Shown here: in pieces, positions 7,594-16,885 of the stretch | Layout of the letters: every line of letters starts with the position of its first letter | How positions within the stretch are numbered: the stretch's first letter is position 1 | Assembly (NCBI GenBank): GCA_937941715.1 | Contig: CALDGX010000228.1 | Span: forward strand, 5,949 to 69,948 | Direction of reading: 5' to 3' | Origin: an uncultured Chloracidobacterium sp. | GTDB lineage: Bacteria > Acidobacteriota > Blastocatellia > Pyrinomonadales > Pyrinomonadaceae | Length of the DNA: 64,000 nucleotides | Notes under the pieces: generated by a model | What the model saw: only the letters and a program-made list of their open reading frames with translations | The model's database searches: none | What the model was told of the DNA's origin: nothing | Made by a program: the position numbers and the translations under genes

Positions 7594-8865
7594 ATGAGAG
7601 TTCTGGTCATCGGTTCGGGCGGACGCGAACACGCGATCTGTCGGGCATTCATCAAAAGCAAAAGGATCACCAAGCTGTATTGTGCGAACGGCAACGCGGG
7701 GATCGCCCGTGTCGCGGAGTGCGTCAATATCAAGCCTGACGATATCGCCGGCCTCAGGGCCTTTGCCTCCGAGAGATCTATTGATCTGACGTTCGTGGGC
7801 GGCGAGACCCCGCTTGCACTGGGCATCGTCGATGAATTTGAAAAGCATGGGATCAGGATCATCGGGCCGACCGCCGCAGCCGCCCGACTCGAGGCGAGCA
7901 AGGCTTTTGCAAAGGACTTTATGGCACGGCACGGCGTGCCGACGGCAAAGTACGTCACGGAGCACTCGCCGGCCGCCGCGGTCACAGAACTGCAAAGCGG
8001 CACCTTTGGCGATGAAAATGTGCCGGTCGTCGTAAAGGCCGACGGCCTCGCCGCCGGAAAGGGCGTAGTCGTGGCAAAGAACCGGGCTGAGGCCATAGCG
8101 GCGATAAACGAGATGGCCGACCTTGTCGGAGCGGACGCCGCAGAAAAGATCGTGCTTGAGGAATGTATGTTCGGCCGTGAAGTGTCGCTGCTGATGTTCG
8201 CCGACGGAACGAATTACGCATTGATGCCGCCGACACGCGACCACAAACGGATCGGCGAGGGCGATACCGGCCCGAACACGGGCGGCATGGGCACATTTAC
8301 CGATGCCTCGCTGCTGACAGCCGACCAATTGGCGTCGATCGAGGAGACCATTATCAAGCCGACATTAAGTGGCTGCGAAAGTGAGGGGTTTCGGTTCCGG
8401 GGAATATTGTTTCTAGGCCTAATGATGACCGAAAGCGGCCCCAAACTGCTTGAGTACAACGTCCGCTTCGGCGACCCGGAAACCCAGTCTATACTGATCC
8501 GGCTCGAAACCGACCTTATCGACATTTGCGAGGCGATGCTCAGCGGTACGCTGGGCCGCATCGAGATCAGGTGGCGAAAAGGGAATTCGGCCTGCGTGAT
8601 ACTCGCTGCCGGTAATTACCCGGGTAAGCCCAGGACCGGTGACCTGATTCACGGTATCAATGACGCCGAGGCGACTGACAATACGGAGGTCTTTCACGCC
8701 GGTACATCAGCGCTGACCGATGACGAGTTTTACACGGCCGGCGGACGCGTCCTGGGCGTGACGGCGACCGGCGAGGACCTTGCATCGGCTCTTTCGACCG
8801 CATATGAGGCGGCCGGTAAGATCAAATTTGACGGGATGCAGTATCGACGCGACATCGGCAAATAG
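7594..8865 (+). CDS. purD: Phosphoribosylamine-glycine ligase
   Basis: A 423-residue GAR synthetase, full length for the family. It joins glycine to 5-phosphoribosylamine with ATP, the second step of de novo purine synthesis, in the cytosol. The sequence starts with the diagnostic MRVLVIGSGGREHA. The ATP-grasp core contains VVVKADGLAAGKGV (about residues 146-159), and the metal-binding segment LLEYNVRFGDPETQ (about 285-298) is intact. purA, another purine gene, lies 30 kb away, so the pathway is scattered. A -10 box directly upstream points to a leaderless transcript. The stop codon is only 20 bases from the convergent archaemetzincin-like gene. Confidence 0.97.
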   Translation: MRVLVIGSGGREHAICRAFIKSKRITKLYCANGNAGIARVAECVNIKPDDIAGLRAFASERSIDLTFVGGETPLALGIVDEFEKHGIRIIGPTAAAARLEASKAFAKDFMARHGVPTAKYVTEHSPAAAVTELQSGTFGDENVPVVVKADGLAAGKGVVVAKNRAEAIAAINEMADLVGADAAEKIVLEECMFGREVSLLMFADGTNYALMPPTRDHKRIGEGDTGPNTGGMGTFTDASLLTADQLASIEETIIKPTLSGCESEGFRFRGILFLGLMMTESGPKLLEYNVRFGDPETQSILIRLETDLIDICEAMLSGTLGRIEIRWRKGNSACVILAAGNYPGKPRTGDLIHGINDAEATDNTEVFHAGTSALTDDEFYTAGGRVLGVTATGEDLASALSTAYEAAGKIKFDGMQYRRDIGK

Positions 8866-8885
8866 GATCCGAACCCCGAACCAAT

Positions 8886-9857
8886 TCACCCGGCGGTGAC
8901 CGCAACTGCTTTGCGGTCGAATTCGTCCGCTTCCTCGATCATCCCGTTCTTTCGGCAAAATGCCGCGAGCTTTTGATATCTGGACGCCTGATCGGCGTTT
9001 GAGATCCAACATATCTTGGCGGTGCACTCGGGGCATGCATCGATCGGCCGCCGGTCGGTCTCGCCGAGATGGTTGGTGCCGCTCATCAGGCACTCGTATC
9101 GGGTACAGTGCCGCATCGAGAACATATGACCGGTCTCGTGGGCGGCGATCTTGAGCGTTCGGCGAAGGAATGTGTCATAACCGGCATTGTCGTCGAGCCG
9201 GGCCAGCGACCAAACTCCGACACGATTCTCAAGGCTCGCCTGCCCAAAAACATATGCCATCGACGGATCCGGAAAAAGATCTTCGGGTGTAAAAGCGATC
9301 AATGCGGCGGCATCCGGCGCCAGCATCGGCCTCAGAACCTCGTCGAGAATGTAACCGGTGCGGATCTGTTCGACCTTTGTGTACGGATTGCGGCGAGAGT
9401 CTTTGACCTTCAGCGGACGTCTGATCGGCTGCGGCGGCAGCATCTTGATCGAGAGGCCGTAAAACACCTCGATATAACCTGCCGAAATGTCGACGATCTT
9501 CTTTTGCTGTGGGGAGAACGTCCCAAAAGGCAATACATAGATGGTGCGGCGCTCGTTTGTCGGTTTGACGGGATCGGCATCGAGATATTCTTCGAACGTC
9601 TGACCCGGCTCATTGTGCGAGGCAAGCCAGTCGAATGACTCGGGTTTTGCCATCGGCTTAAAGAAAGGCTCGATCTTTTTGATATTCTCGCGAAGCTCTT
9701 TGCGTTCCTTTTTTGCTTCGCGTAGGGCCGCCATATTCGACACGGGAGCATCGCCGGACCTGCCGCATCCCGAAAGCACAACGGCGGCCAGCACGGCAAT
9801 AGCCGCCATCCCGCTCGCCTTCGGCAGATACCGAACATATCCTGGCGGTTTAGTCAT
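8886..9857 (-). CDS. Archaemetzincin-like zinc protease, lipoprotein
   Basis: A 323-residue protein from the ATG at 9857. The N-terminus carries a lipoprotein signal (hydrophobic core ending in LSGC), so it should be lipid-anchored on the periplasmic side. The C-terminal catalytic region reads HETGH (about residues 240-244), a third His at position 11 of the motif, Cys, four residues, Cys-x-Met, sixteen residues, then CPEC. This is the archaemetzincin (M54) signature, HExxHxxGx3Cx4CxMx17CxxC, with two deviations: Ser in place of the Gly, and sixteen instead of seventeen residues before the last CxxC. Both extra cysteine pairs, which bind a second zinc, are kept. The preceding gene (TPR protein) ends 20 bases upstream; the two are probably one operon. 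Substrate unknown. Confidence 0.8.
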   Translation of the reverse strand: MTKPPGYVRYLPKASGMAAIAVLAAVVLSGCGRSGDAPVSNMAALREAKKERKELRENIKKIEPFFKPMAKPESFDWLASHNEPGQTFEEYLDADPVKPTNERRTIYVLPFGTFSPQQKKIVDISAGYIEVFYGLSIKMLPPQPIRRPLKVKDSRRNPYTKVEQIRTGYILDEVLRPMLAPDAAALIAFTPEDLFPDPSMAYVFGQASLENRVGVWSLARLDDNAGYDTFLRRTLKIAAHETGHMFSMRHCTRYECLMSGTNHLGETDRRPIDACPECTAKICWISNADQASRYQKLAAFCRKNGMIEEADEFDRKAVAVTAG

Positions 9858-9877
9858 ACGAGCGAACTGCAGCGGCA

Positions 9878-10966
9878 TTATTTCGCGGGCTGAAACGCCT
9901 TGGACCACGCCAGAAACAGACCGAATTTTTCGTTGTTGGCCTCGAGCCACTTCATCGCGTCCTTCTTGCCGCTGATGTACAGGACCATATAGCCGAAGGA
10001 TTCAAGATGGCCTTTCTTTTTGAGTTCCGCGAGAAACGGTACGTACTGCTTGCCGACAAAAGACGATCCGAGCTTTTTGTCCTCAGACAATAGCGAGATG
10101 ACGGTGCCGAGAGCATCGACGAAGACCTCGTTGTCCGATTTATTCTTGTCCTTGTCGCTCTTGACCGTCGTCAGCGTTCCCAAAAGCAGGTCGTACATCC
10201 CGAAGTCGCCCTCGTCTTTGGGGGCGTTGAGGTCCATAAAGATGTTGATACTGCCGGTCTTGGCGTCCTTCTCGGCGGGTTTCAACACCTCGGTGATGAT
10301 ATTTGCCGCGGTCGCCGATCGTTGTGAGTTATATTCGAGCGTCAGGAACCGGGCCGCGGCCGCAAATGCGGGGATCTTGTACTTGGTCCCCTGATATACG
10401 ACCGAGAGAAGATAATGCGGGCTCGCATAGGCAAAATTGGTCTCGACGGCCTTTTTTAGCTCGGCACGTGCCTCGTTGTACTTTTTTTGCCGGACATAGG
10501 TCACGCCGATGTTGTAATAAACGCTCGAGAGGTGCCTGGCCATGCCGATATCGCTTTTGAGCATATTCTCGGCTTCGCGGTAGATCTTTAGGGCTTCATC
10601 GCTCTTGCCGACATCGTCGAGGCAATTTGCCATGATCGAATAGAACATCGCGAGTTCGTCGGATTTGTATTTTGCCCCGAGGTAGGCGGCCTCCATCGCT
10701 TTGTCGCGGTCGCCCTTGGCGTAGAGGCTCAGTGCCTTTTCGTAAATTGCGATGGTCGCATCGGCATTTCCGGACAGTATCTTGTCGTACTGTGCGATCG
10801 CCTCGTCATAGCGCTTGGCATCATGGTGGACGATGCCGGCATTCAGCGTCTTGCTTTCTTCGGTTGTGAGCGGCGACGGCAACTGCGTCGGTTTAGGGAG
10901 TTTTTGGGCAGCGGCGGCGGCAGCCAAAATGCATAATGCGAGTGTCGTGAAGAACAGTTTTTTCAT
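9878..10966 (-). CDS. Secreted TPR-repeat protein
   Basis: A 362-residue protein with a clear signal peptide (KKLFFTTLALCILAAAAAAQ). TPR units start near residue 45 (NAGIVHHDAKRYDEAIAQYDKIL spans about 43-65), continue with KALSLYAKGDRDKAMEAAYL and DDVGKSDEALKIYREAENML, and include the well-conserved SVYYNIGVTYVRQKKYNEA near 150. The last 150 residues are helical without obvious repeats. GGAG lies 9 bases before the ATG. TPR proteins scaffold protein-protein contacts; here the partner may be the lipoprotein protease encoded 20 bases downstream, which is an inference from the operon. Confidence 0.85.
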   Translation of the reverse strand: MKKLFFTTLALCILAAAAAAQKLPKPTQLPSPLTTEESKTLNAGIVHHDAKRYDEAIAQYDKILSGNADATIAIYEKALSLYAKGDRDKAMEAAYLGAKYKSDELAMFYSIMANCLDDVGKSDEALKIYREAENMLKSDIGMARHLSSVYYNIGVTYVRQKKYNEARAELKKAVETNFAYASPHYLLSVVYQGTKYKIPAFAAAARFLTLEYNSQRSATAANIITEVLKPAEKDAKTGSINIFMDLNAPKDEGDFGMYDLLLGTLTTVKSDKDKNKSDNEVFVDALGTVISLLSEDKKLGSSFVGKQYVPFLAELKKKGHLESFGYMVLYISGKKDAMKWLEANNEKFGLFLAWSKAFQPAK

Positions 10967-11050
10967 AGTCGGGACTCCTGTCGGAACAAATATGGGTGAA
11001 CAATAACTAAGCTGCCGGAAATCGGAAAAGGTTCCCGGCCGCGCAAAATA

Positions 11051-12217
11051 TCAATAATCGGCGACCGACGCCGCGTACGCGTCAAAATTTCGCCGCATCT
11101 CGGCAAGCGAGTCACCGCCAAACTTTTCGCGCATCGCGCTGGCCAAAACGACGGCGAGCATCGCCTCACAGATGACGCCGGCGGCCGGCACGGCAGTGAT
11201 GTCAGAGCGTTCGAATGCCGCGTCGCTCGGCTCTTTCGAGTCGATATCGACCGAACTGAGGGCCTTTCGAAGCGTCGAGATCGGCTTCATATAGCCGCGG
11301 ACACGAAGCTCTTCGCCATTGGTGATGCCGCCCTCGAGTCCGCCGGCCCGATTGGTTTGACGCTTGAACGTGCCGCTCTCGTGAAATATCTCGTCATGGA
11401 CCTCGGACCCGCGCTTTCCGGCATTGGCGACGCCGGTGCCGATCTCGATGGCCTTGATCGCGTGGACGGACATGATCGCCTGGGCGATGCGGCCGTCGAG
11501 TTTCTCATTCCACGCCGTGTGTGACCCAAGTCCGACGGGCAGGCCCTTTGCCACGACCTCGACAATGCCGCCGAGAGTGTCACCGTCATGTTTGGCCTCG
11601 TCGATGAGCTTCATCATCTCTTTCTGACTGTGTTCATCGACGCAGTTCAGCGACGAATCGGCAGGAATCGCGGCGATCTCGTCCCATTCACGCCATAGCG
11701 GCACGATCTGCACATGACCGAGCTTGATCACATGGCTGCGGACCTCGGAGCCAAAAGCCGCCAGCAATTGACGAGCGATCGCACCGGCGGCGACGCGGGC
11801 GGCGGTCTCACGTGCCGACGCGCGTTCGAGTATGTCCCGAAGGTCACGGACCTGATATTTCTGACCGCCGGCGAGGTCAGCGTGTCCGGGCCGCGGCCGA
11901 GTGACAGTTCGCGGATTTTTAGGCTCGGAGGCCAACGGTTCGGTGGACATTACGTCCTCCCAATGCACAAAATCGTCGTTCCTGATGATCATCGCGATCG
12001 GCGAACCGAGAGCCACGCCGTGCCGAACACCAGACAGGATCTCGACCGTATCGGTCTCGATCTTCATTCGTCCGCCCCGTCCGTAACCCTGCTGGCGGCG
12101 CCACAATTGGCTGTCGATCGCACCGATGTCGATCGCCAGGCCCGAGGGGACGCCTTCGACTATGACGACGAGTGCTTTGCCGTGTGATTCGCCCGCAGTC
12201 GTAAATTTGAAATGCAT
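11051..12217 (-). CDS. aroC: Chorismate synthase
   Basis: A 388-residue enzyme that makes chorismate from EPSP using reduced FMN, the last step of the shikimate pathway. The start at 12217 gives the family N-terminus MHFKFTTAGESHGKALV. Other signatures are RRQQGYGRGGRMKIE (about residues 41-55), the GHADLAGGQKY block and the RAGGLEGGITNGE motif (about 285-297). An extended -10 element (TGG TTAAAT) ends 6 bases before the ATG, so the message is probably leaderless. The EamA transporter gene lies 54 bases upstream in transcription order. pabB, a chorismate user, sits 6.5 kb away. Confidence 0.96.
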   Translation of the reverse strand: MHFKFTTAGESHGKALVVIVEGVPSGLAIDIGAIDSQLWRRQQGYGRGGRMKIETDTVEILSGVRHGVALGSPIAMIIRNDDFVHWEDVMSTEPLASEPKNPRTVTRPRPGHADLAGGQKYQVRDLRDILERASARETAARVAAGAIARQLLAAFGSEVRSHVIKLGHVQIVPLWREWDEIAAIPADSSLNCVDEHSQKEMMKLIDEAKHDGDTLGGIVEVVAKGLPVGLGSHTAWNEKLDGRIAQAIMSVHAIKAIEIGTGVANAGKRGSEVHDEIFHESGTFKRQTNRAGGLEGGITNGEELRVRGYMKPISTLRKALSSVDIDSKEPSDAAFERSDITAVPAAGVICEAMLAVVLASAMREKFGGDSLAEMRRNFDAYAASVADY

Positions 12218-12223
12218 AGGAAA

Positions 12224-12232
12224 ATTTAACCA
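12224..12232 (-). promoter_or_regulatory. Extended -10 of leaderless aroC
   Basis: On the minus strand TGG (12232-12230) precedes TTAAAT (12229-12224), with 6 bases to the aroC ATG at 12217. No Shine-Dalgarno sequence is present. Confidence 0.5.
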
Positions 12233-12271
12233 CAGTTGGGAGCCGCTGGGCACAAATAAATGAAAAATGTT

Positions 12272-13168
12272 TTAACTTTCGGCCGCCGCGGCGGACACTG
12301 AACGCCTTCTGAAAACGATCAAGCCGATGCTGCTGATGATCAAAATGCCGCCGAGGACCGTCTGCGGCGGGAGCTTTTCGCCGAGCGTGACCCAACCGAT
12401 CAGGACCGCAAGCAGCGGCGTGACGAGCGAGATCATCATCGCTTTGGTCGATTCGACCCGCCCGAGCAGCCAGTAATAGAGCCAAAATGCGGCGATCGTT
12501 CCCATTAACGAAAGATAGAGCACGCAGCCGACCGCCCGCCACGTCCAGTTGAATGAGAGCGGATCGCCCTCGGAAACCAAACTGTAAATAATTATCGCCG
12601 GAAGGCCGCAGATCATCTGACATAAAAGCAGAGCTGCCGGATGAAAGGCACCGCCCTTTGCCTTGACCAGGATCGACGCCTGTGCCGCCGCGTACGAACC
12701 TACGACGACGCCGACACATCCGAGAAAGGCCATCAGGCTCTGCACGCGGAGTTGGTCGTAAAAAATGACGCCGACACCGACGATGCCGACGATTACCGCA
12801 ATGACCTTTATCCGCGTAATTCGTTCGTTCGGGAGAAAGAACCATGCCAGGATCAGGCCGAAAACCGTGATCATCGCCTGCAGGACCGCCGCCAGCCCGG
12901 ATGTGATGTGCTGTTCGGCCCAAAACACCATGCTGTAATTGACCGAGAACTGCAATACACCCGTAATGGCGATGATCCGCCATTCGCGCCAGGTCCGCGG
13001 CAGACTGATCCGCTGATAGGCGACGACACCGGTCAGCACTATGACCGACAGCAGAAACCGCGCAACCGCGAACGCGATCGGCGGCAGGTCTTCGAGCCCG
13101 ACCTTGATGAATATCCAGGTCGTGCCCCATATCAGACACAGTGTGAGCCAAACGATTACCGTCTTCAT
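12272..13168 (-). CDS. DMT-superfamily transporter (EamA family)
   Basis: A 298-residue inner-membrane protein with ten predicted helices in two five-helix halves, the EamA/RhaT layout. The N-terminal LIWGTTWIFIKVGLEDLPP (about residues 13-31) is the typical first-helix signature, and the repeat half begins near GSYAAAQASILVKA. Members export or import amino acids and other small metabolites; the substrate cannot be predicted. Its ATG overlaps the stop of rsmD as TGATG, so the two are translationally coupled. Confidence 0.88.
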   Translation of the reverse strand: MKTVIVWLTLCLIWGTTWIFIKVGLEDLPPIAFAVARFLLSVIVLTGVVAYQRISLPRTWREWRIIAITGVLQFSVNYSMVFWAEQHITSGLAAVLQAMITVFGLILAWFFLPNERITRIKVIAVIVGIVGVGVIFYDQLRVQSLMAFLGCVGVVVGSYAAAQASILVKAKGGAFHPAALLLCQMICGLPAIIIYSLVSEGDPLSFNWTWRAVGCVLYLSLMGTIAAFWLYYWLLGRVESTKAMMISLVTPLLAVLIGWVTLGEKLPPQTVLGGILIISSIGLIVFRRRSVSAAAAES

Positions 13169-13719
13169 CAGTCGCGAGTATAAAAGCTAAGCGTCGTCTC
13201 GCCCTGTTTGAGCATACGCCAGCGGCGAAGCGAGCCAACCTCGTCGGGCAAGTGCCTTTTCGTGTGGTGCTCAGCCACCAGAATGCCGCCCTCATTGAGC
13301 AGCGTCGAATTGTTGCCGAATTCATGCAGCACGACCGCATATTCGGCGTCGTACGGCGGATCATAAAAGGCGATATCCCAACCGGATGAATGGTCGCGGC
13401 CGGCAAAATTCTCAGCGTCGAGGCCGAGTATTTCTGTCTGATTCTCGGGTACGCCGAGTTTGTCCAGATTTTCCTCGATCAGGGCACAGGACCTCTTGGA
13501 GCGGTCAACAAAGGTCACGAATTCGGCCCCGCGTGAAAGAGCCTCAATGCCGATGGCTCCGGTGCCGGCACAAACGTCCAAAAAGCGTGTATCCTCGTCG
13601 ATCCGCGGTGCAAGTACGTTGAACAGCGTCTCACGCAGGCGGTCGGACGTCGGCCGCGTTTTGTTGTCGGCCGGGCTCTTGAGTATGCGTCCGCCGTAAA
13701 TGCCTGAGATCACTCGCAT
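13168..13719 (-). CDS. rsmD: 16S rRNA (guanine966-N2)-methyltransferase
   Basis: A 183-residue RsmD-type enzyme that methylates G966 of 16S rRNA during 30S assembly, using S-adenosylmethionine. It begins with the family hallmark MRVISGIYGGR and contains the RPTSDRLRETLFN block (about 27-39), SAM-binding motif FLDVCAGTGAIGIEALSRGA (about 45-64) and the catalytic DPPY (about 120-123). Length is normal. A TACACT hexamer ends 7 bases before the ATG, another possible leaderless start. The stop overlaps the start of the EamA transporter gene. Confidence 0.95.
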   Translation of the reverse strand: MRVISGIYGGRILKSPADNKTRPTSDRLRETLFNVLAPRIDEDTRFLDVCAGTGAIGIEALSRGAEFVTFVDRSKRSCALIEENLDKLGVPENQTEILGLDAENFAGRDHSSGWDIAFYDPPYDAEYAVVLHEFGNNSTLLNEGGILVAEHHTKRHLPDEVGSLRRWRMLKQGETTLSFYTRD

Positions 13720-13773
13720 AAATTAAAGTGTAGGAAAATCGAGTAGGTTGGGCAAAGGTATCCGGCGGGCGGA

Positions 13774-16074
13774 TCAGCTAATACCGCCGAGTCTTACATA
13801 TTTGTCGGAAAGGGCGAACTTGACCATCCGTTTCGTAACATCGGAATCGGGATGGTCGTTAATGAGCGTTTCGGCTTCGGTCCGTGCGGCGATCAGAATA
13901 TCCAGATCGCGGGCGATATTGCCGATCTTGAAGGTCTGAATGCCGGATTGACGCACGCCGAGGATCTCGCCTTGCCCGCGAATCTCGAGGTCTTTCTCGG
14001 CGATCTTAAAGCCATCGGTGGTCGCCTCCATGATCCCGAGACGTTCTTTAGCGACGGCGGTCTTCTTGAAGTCGGTGAGAAGGACGCAAAAGCTCTGGTC
14101 GGCGCCGCGGCCGACACGTCCGCGTAATTGGTGAAGTTGGGAAAGGCCGAACCGCTCAGCGTGTTCGATGACCATCAGTGTCGCGTTCGGCACATCGACG
14201 CCGACCTCGATGACGGTCGTCGAAACGAGTATGTCGAGACGGCCGGCGACGAACTCGCTCATGATCTCGTCTTTTTCGGCGGGCTTCATCCGGCCGTGCA
14301 AAAGACCGACCGTGTACTGCGGGAAATGATCCAACCGCAGTTTATCGTACATTTTGGCCGCGGCTTTCAGATCGGACTTTTCGGACTCTTCGATCAGCGG
14401 ATACACGATGTAAACCTGACGGCCGAGTTTTATCTCGCGTTCGATGCCGTGATAGACCCCTTGCCGTTTGTCCTCACCGACCACGACCGTTTTGACCGGC
14501 GTACGTCCCGGCGGCATTTCATCGATCAATGAGACGTCGAGGTCGCCGTAAACCGTCATCGCCAGTGAACGCGGAATGGGCGTCGCGGTCATAACGAGAA
14601 TATCGGGATTCATCCCGCCGGCTTTCAGCTGTGCCCGCTGCAATACGCCGAAACGATGCTGTTCGTCGATCACGGCCAGCCCGAGCCGGTCGAACTTTAC
14701 GGCGTCCTGGATCAACGCGTGCGTGCCGATCACAAGGTCGATCTTACCGGCGGCAATGTCAGCATGTATCTTTCGTTTTTGTGCCGCACGGGTGCTGCCG
14801 ACCAGCAATTCGACACGGTAACCGGTGTCGGCAAATAAGCTGGCAGCGTTGCGATAGTGCTGTTCGGCCAAGATCTCGGTCGGGGCCATTAATGCTGTCT
14901 GATAACCATTTTCCATCACGGCGAAGATCGCCAGGAACGCGATGATCGTCTTGCCGCTGCCGACGTCGCCCTGGATCAGGCGATTCATCGGAACATCGGA
15001 CTTGAGATCGGTGAAAATCTCGCCGATAACGCGCTTCTGGGCTCCCGTGAGGGTAAACGGAGGCAGTTTCTTAAGCCTTTCGCGCGTCGCATCGCTGATC
15101 TCGATGACCGGGCCTTTCGGCTCACGACGGCGTTTGCCGCGCAGCAGCTGCATCGAAAACGACAGCCAGAAAAACTCGTCAAAGATCAGCCGCCGATGCG
15201 CCGCACTCCGAAACATCCCGTACTCGGCGATGGTCGAACTCTCGGGCGGAAAATGGATCTCGGCGAGGGCCTCGGCGCGCGAGATAAGTTTGTGCCGGTC
15301 CCGAAGTTCAGCAGGCAGCGGGTCGGTAACGGTTTCGCGGTCTAGTTTATCGAGAGTGCTGTGGATTATTTCTCGCAGCCGCTTTGTCTGAAACGGGCCG
15401 AGTTTTCGATATACGGGCACTCGGCGAGCGGTATGAACAGTGGCAAAGGCCGGACTCGCTATGTCCTCTTCGAGCTCGTCATTTTCATTGGGTGTCCGCT
15501 TTATCGTCTTTAGCTCGGGCTTATCGGCGAAAAGCCCGGCATCGGCGGCGGGCAATATTTCGAGTTCGTCTGGTTTTGCCAACTTTAAGGCGAACGTGCC
15601 TTTTCGATCGTCGAACTCCCATAGTCCGTATGCCACGAATCGTGTCCCGCGGGAAAATCGCTGCGTGTAATACTCGAGGATCGATCTTGCGTTGCGGCCC
15701 GAAATGAACCACTTTACGACGATCGGCTTGAAACGCCGTTCGGCATCGCCGCCGGTGATCTCAAAGATGAAAAGCGGTGGTTTTCGCGGATCGCGGTCGC
15801 GTCCAACCTGCTTGCCGCCGGCCCCGCGGACGTATATTTCAACCGCGGCCTCCATACCCTCCTCGAGTTTGTCGATCGAGATGAAATTCGATCGGTCCTC
15901 ATAACGGGCCGGAAAATAGTTGAGAAGGTCTTCGACGGTTGCCGAATTGACGTCGGCCCTTGAGGCGGCAGCGGCAACGGCCGCGGCAAGTTTGCGGGCC
16001 ATCGGCCCCGACAATCTCTCGATGCCGTATTGGTCAAGTTCGATCAGCGGAGTTGTGATTGCCAGCGATCTCAT
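13774..16074 (-). CDS. recG: ATP-dependent DNA helicase RecG
   Basis: A 766-residue monomeric helicase that remodels stalled replication forks and Holliday junctions. The N-terminal wedge/OB domain covers about residues 1-350. The helicase core carries QGDVGSGKT (Walker A, near residue 370), DEQHRFG (the Walker B DExH motif of RecG, near 475), TATPIPRSLA (motif III) and the C-terminal HQLRGRVGRG (motif VI, near 655). GGAAGG is placed 5 bases before the ATG. rsmD lies 54 bases downstream on the same strand. Confidence 0.97.
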   Translation of the reverse strand: MRSLAITTPLIELDQYGIERLSGPMARKLAAAVAAAASRADVNSATVEDLLNYFPARYEDRSNFISIDKLEEGMEAAVEIYVRGAGGKQVGRDRDPRKPPLFIFEITGGDAERRFKPIVVKWFISGRNARSILEYYTQRFSRGTRFVAYGLWEFDDRKGTFALKLAKPDELEILPAADAGLFADKPELKTIKRTPNENDELEEDIASPAFATVHTARRVPVYRKLGPFQTKRLREIIHSTLDKLDRETVTDPLPAELRDRHKLISRAEALAEIHFPPESSTIAEYGMFRSAAHRRLIFDEFFWLSFSMQLLRGKRRREPKGPVIEISDATRERLKKLPPFTLTGAQKRVIGEIFTDLKSDVPMNRLIQGDVGSGKTIIAFLAIFAVMENGYQTALMAPTEILAEQHYRNAASLFADTGYRVELLVGSTRAAQKRKIHADIAAGKIDLVIGTHALIQDAVKFDRLGLAVIDEQHRFGVLQRAQLKAGGMNPDILVMTATPIPRSLAMTVYGDLDVSLIDEMPPGRTPVKTVVVGEDKRQGVYHGIEREIKLGRQVYIVYPLIEESEKSDLKAAAKMYDKLRLDHFPQYTVGLLHGRMKPAEKDEIMSEFVAGRLDILVSTTVIEVGVDVPNATLMVIEHAERFGLSQLHQLRGRVGRGADQSFCVLLTDFKKTAVAKERLGIMEATTDGFKIAEKDLEIRGQGEILGVRQSGIQTFKIGNIARDLDILIAARTEAETLINDHPDSDVTKRMVKFALSDKYVRLGGIS

Positions 16075-16087
16075 CTGCCTTCCGTAA

Positions 16088-16792
16088 CTACGTACTCAAA
16101 GAGAAAGGATTAAAGTCGGTGTCGCGGTCAAAATGGTCCTCGTGTTCAGCCCGTTTCAGAAAGCTCACTATCTTATATGTGACCGGGGTCGCGATAACCT
16201 CCCAGAACACCTTCAAAAAGTAATTGCCGATCATCACTGAGACGACCTGCTCGTTCGACCAGGTGCCGAGGAACGCTATCGGATAAAATATAAGGCTGTC
16301 GACCGCCTCGCCCGCGAATGTCGATCCGATCGTCCGCATCCAAAGGTATTTGCCGGCTGTCGCGATCTTCATTTTGGCAAGGACATACGAATTGACGAAC
16401 TCGCCCGCCCAGAAAGCGAAAAGCGACGCCGCGACGATCCGCCATGTCTGGCCGAATATCAGGTCAACCGCGCCCTTGGCCTCAGGCGACATCGTCCTGG
16501 CCGCCGGCAGGGAAGTGACGACGTAGGACATCAGCGACGCAAAGATCAACGCCCCAAAACCGGCCCAGATCACCTTGCGCGAGCGGGCGTAACCATAAAC
16601 TTCGGTCAGGATATCGCCAAAAAGATAGCTGAGCGGAAAGAAGAGGACGCCCGTGCCGAAGATGTACTCCCCGATGACCGGCAGGTTTACGGACGACACT
16701 TTGTGAACGCCGATCAAATTAGAACACAGCAGCACGGCGACGAACGACGCCATTATCAGGTCAAAGTATTTGAATTGGCGAGACTGAGTCAT
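16088..16792 (-). CDS. Queuosine precursor transporter (YhhQ/VUT family)
   Basis: A 234-residue membrane protein from the ATG at 16792. Six helices are visible. The diagnostic segment LFFPLSYLFGDILTEVYGYA (about residues 50-69) matches the VUT family, whose E. coli member YhhQ imports the queuosine precursors preQ0/preQ1. The C-terminal helix carries the usual basic tail. A TACAAT box with an upstream TG ends 8 bases before the ATG, directly after the rpsT terminator, so it has its own promoter with almost no leader. The recG start lies 13 bases downstream. Confidence 0.88.
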   Translation of the reverse strand: MTQSRQFKYFDLIMASFVAVLLCSNLIGVHKVSSVNLPVIGEYIFGTGVLFFPLSYLFGDILTEVYGYARSRKVIWAGFGALIFASLMSYVVTSLPAARTMSPEAKGAVDLIFGQTWRIVAASLFAFWAGEFVNSYVLAKMKIATAGKYLWMRTIGSTFAGEAVDSLIFYPIAFLGTWSNEQVVSVMIGNYFLKVFWEVIATPVTYKIVSFLKRAEHEDHFDRDTDFNPFSLST

Positions 16793-16800
16793 TTCGAGAG

Positions 16801-16809
16801 ATTGTAACA
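16801..16809 (-). promoter_or_regulatory. Extended -10 of the VUT transporter gene
   Basis: Minus-strand TGT followed by TACAAT (16806-16801), 8 bases before the ATG at 16792. It abuts the T tract of the rpsT terminator. Confidence 0.45.
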
Positions 16810-16846
16810 AAAAAAAGGAAGCGGGCCCGACTCGAGGCCCACTTCC
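16809..16846 (-). terminator. rpsT rho-independent terminator
   Basis: On the minus strand a GC-rich hairpin (arms 16846-16836 and 16827-16817, one internal mismatch, 8-base loop) is followed by eight T (16816-16809). It ends the rpsT transcript 40 bases after the stop codon. Confidence 0.9.
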
Positions 16847-16885
16847 GAATGCAAAAGACGCGATCTATGCGTTTTCAGTGATAAA

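Noticed and set aside
11919..13406. A 495-codon minus-strand open frame overlapping aroC, the EamA transporter and rsmD
   Set aside because: It is a frame-shifted shadow: three well-conserved genes occupy the same bases, and its translation is low-complexity Arg/Ala-rich with no motif.
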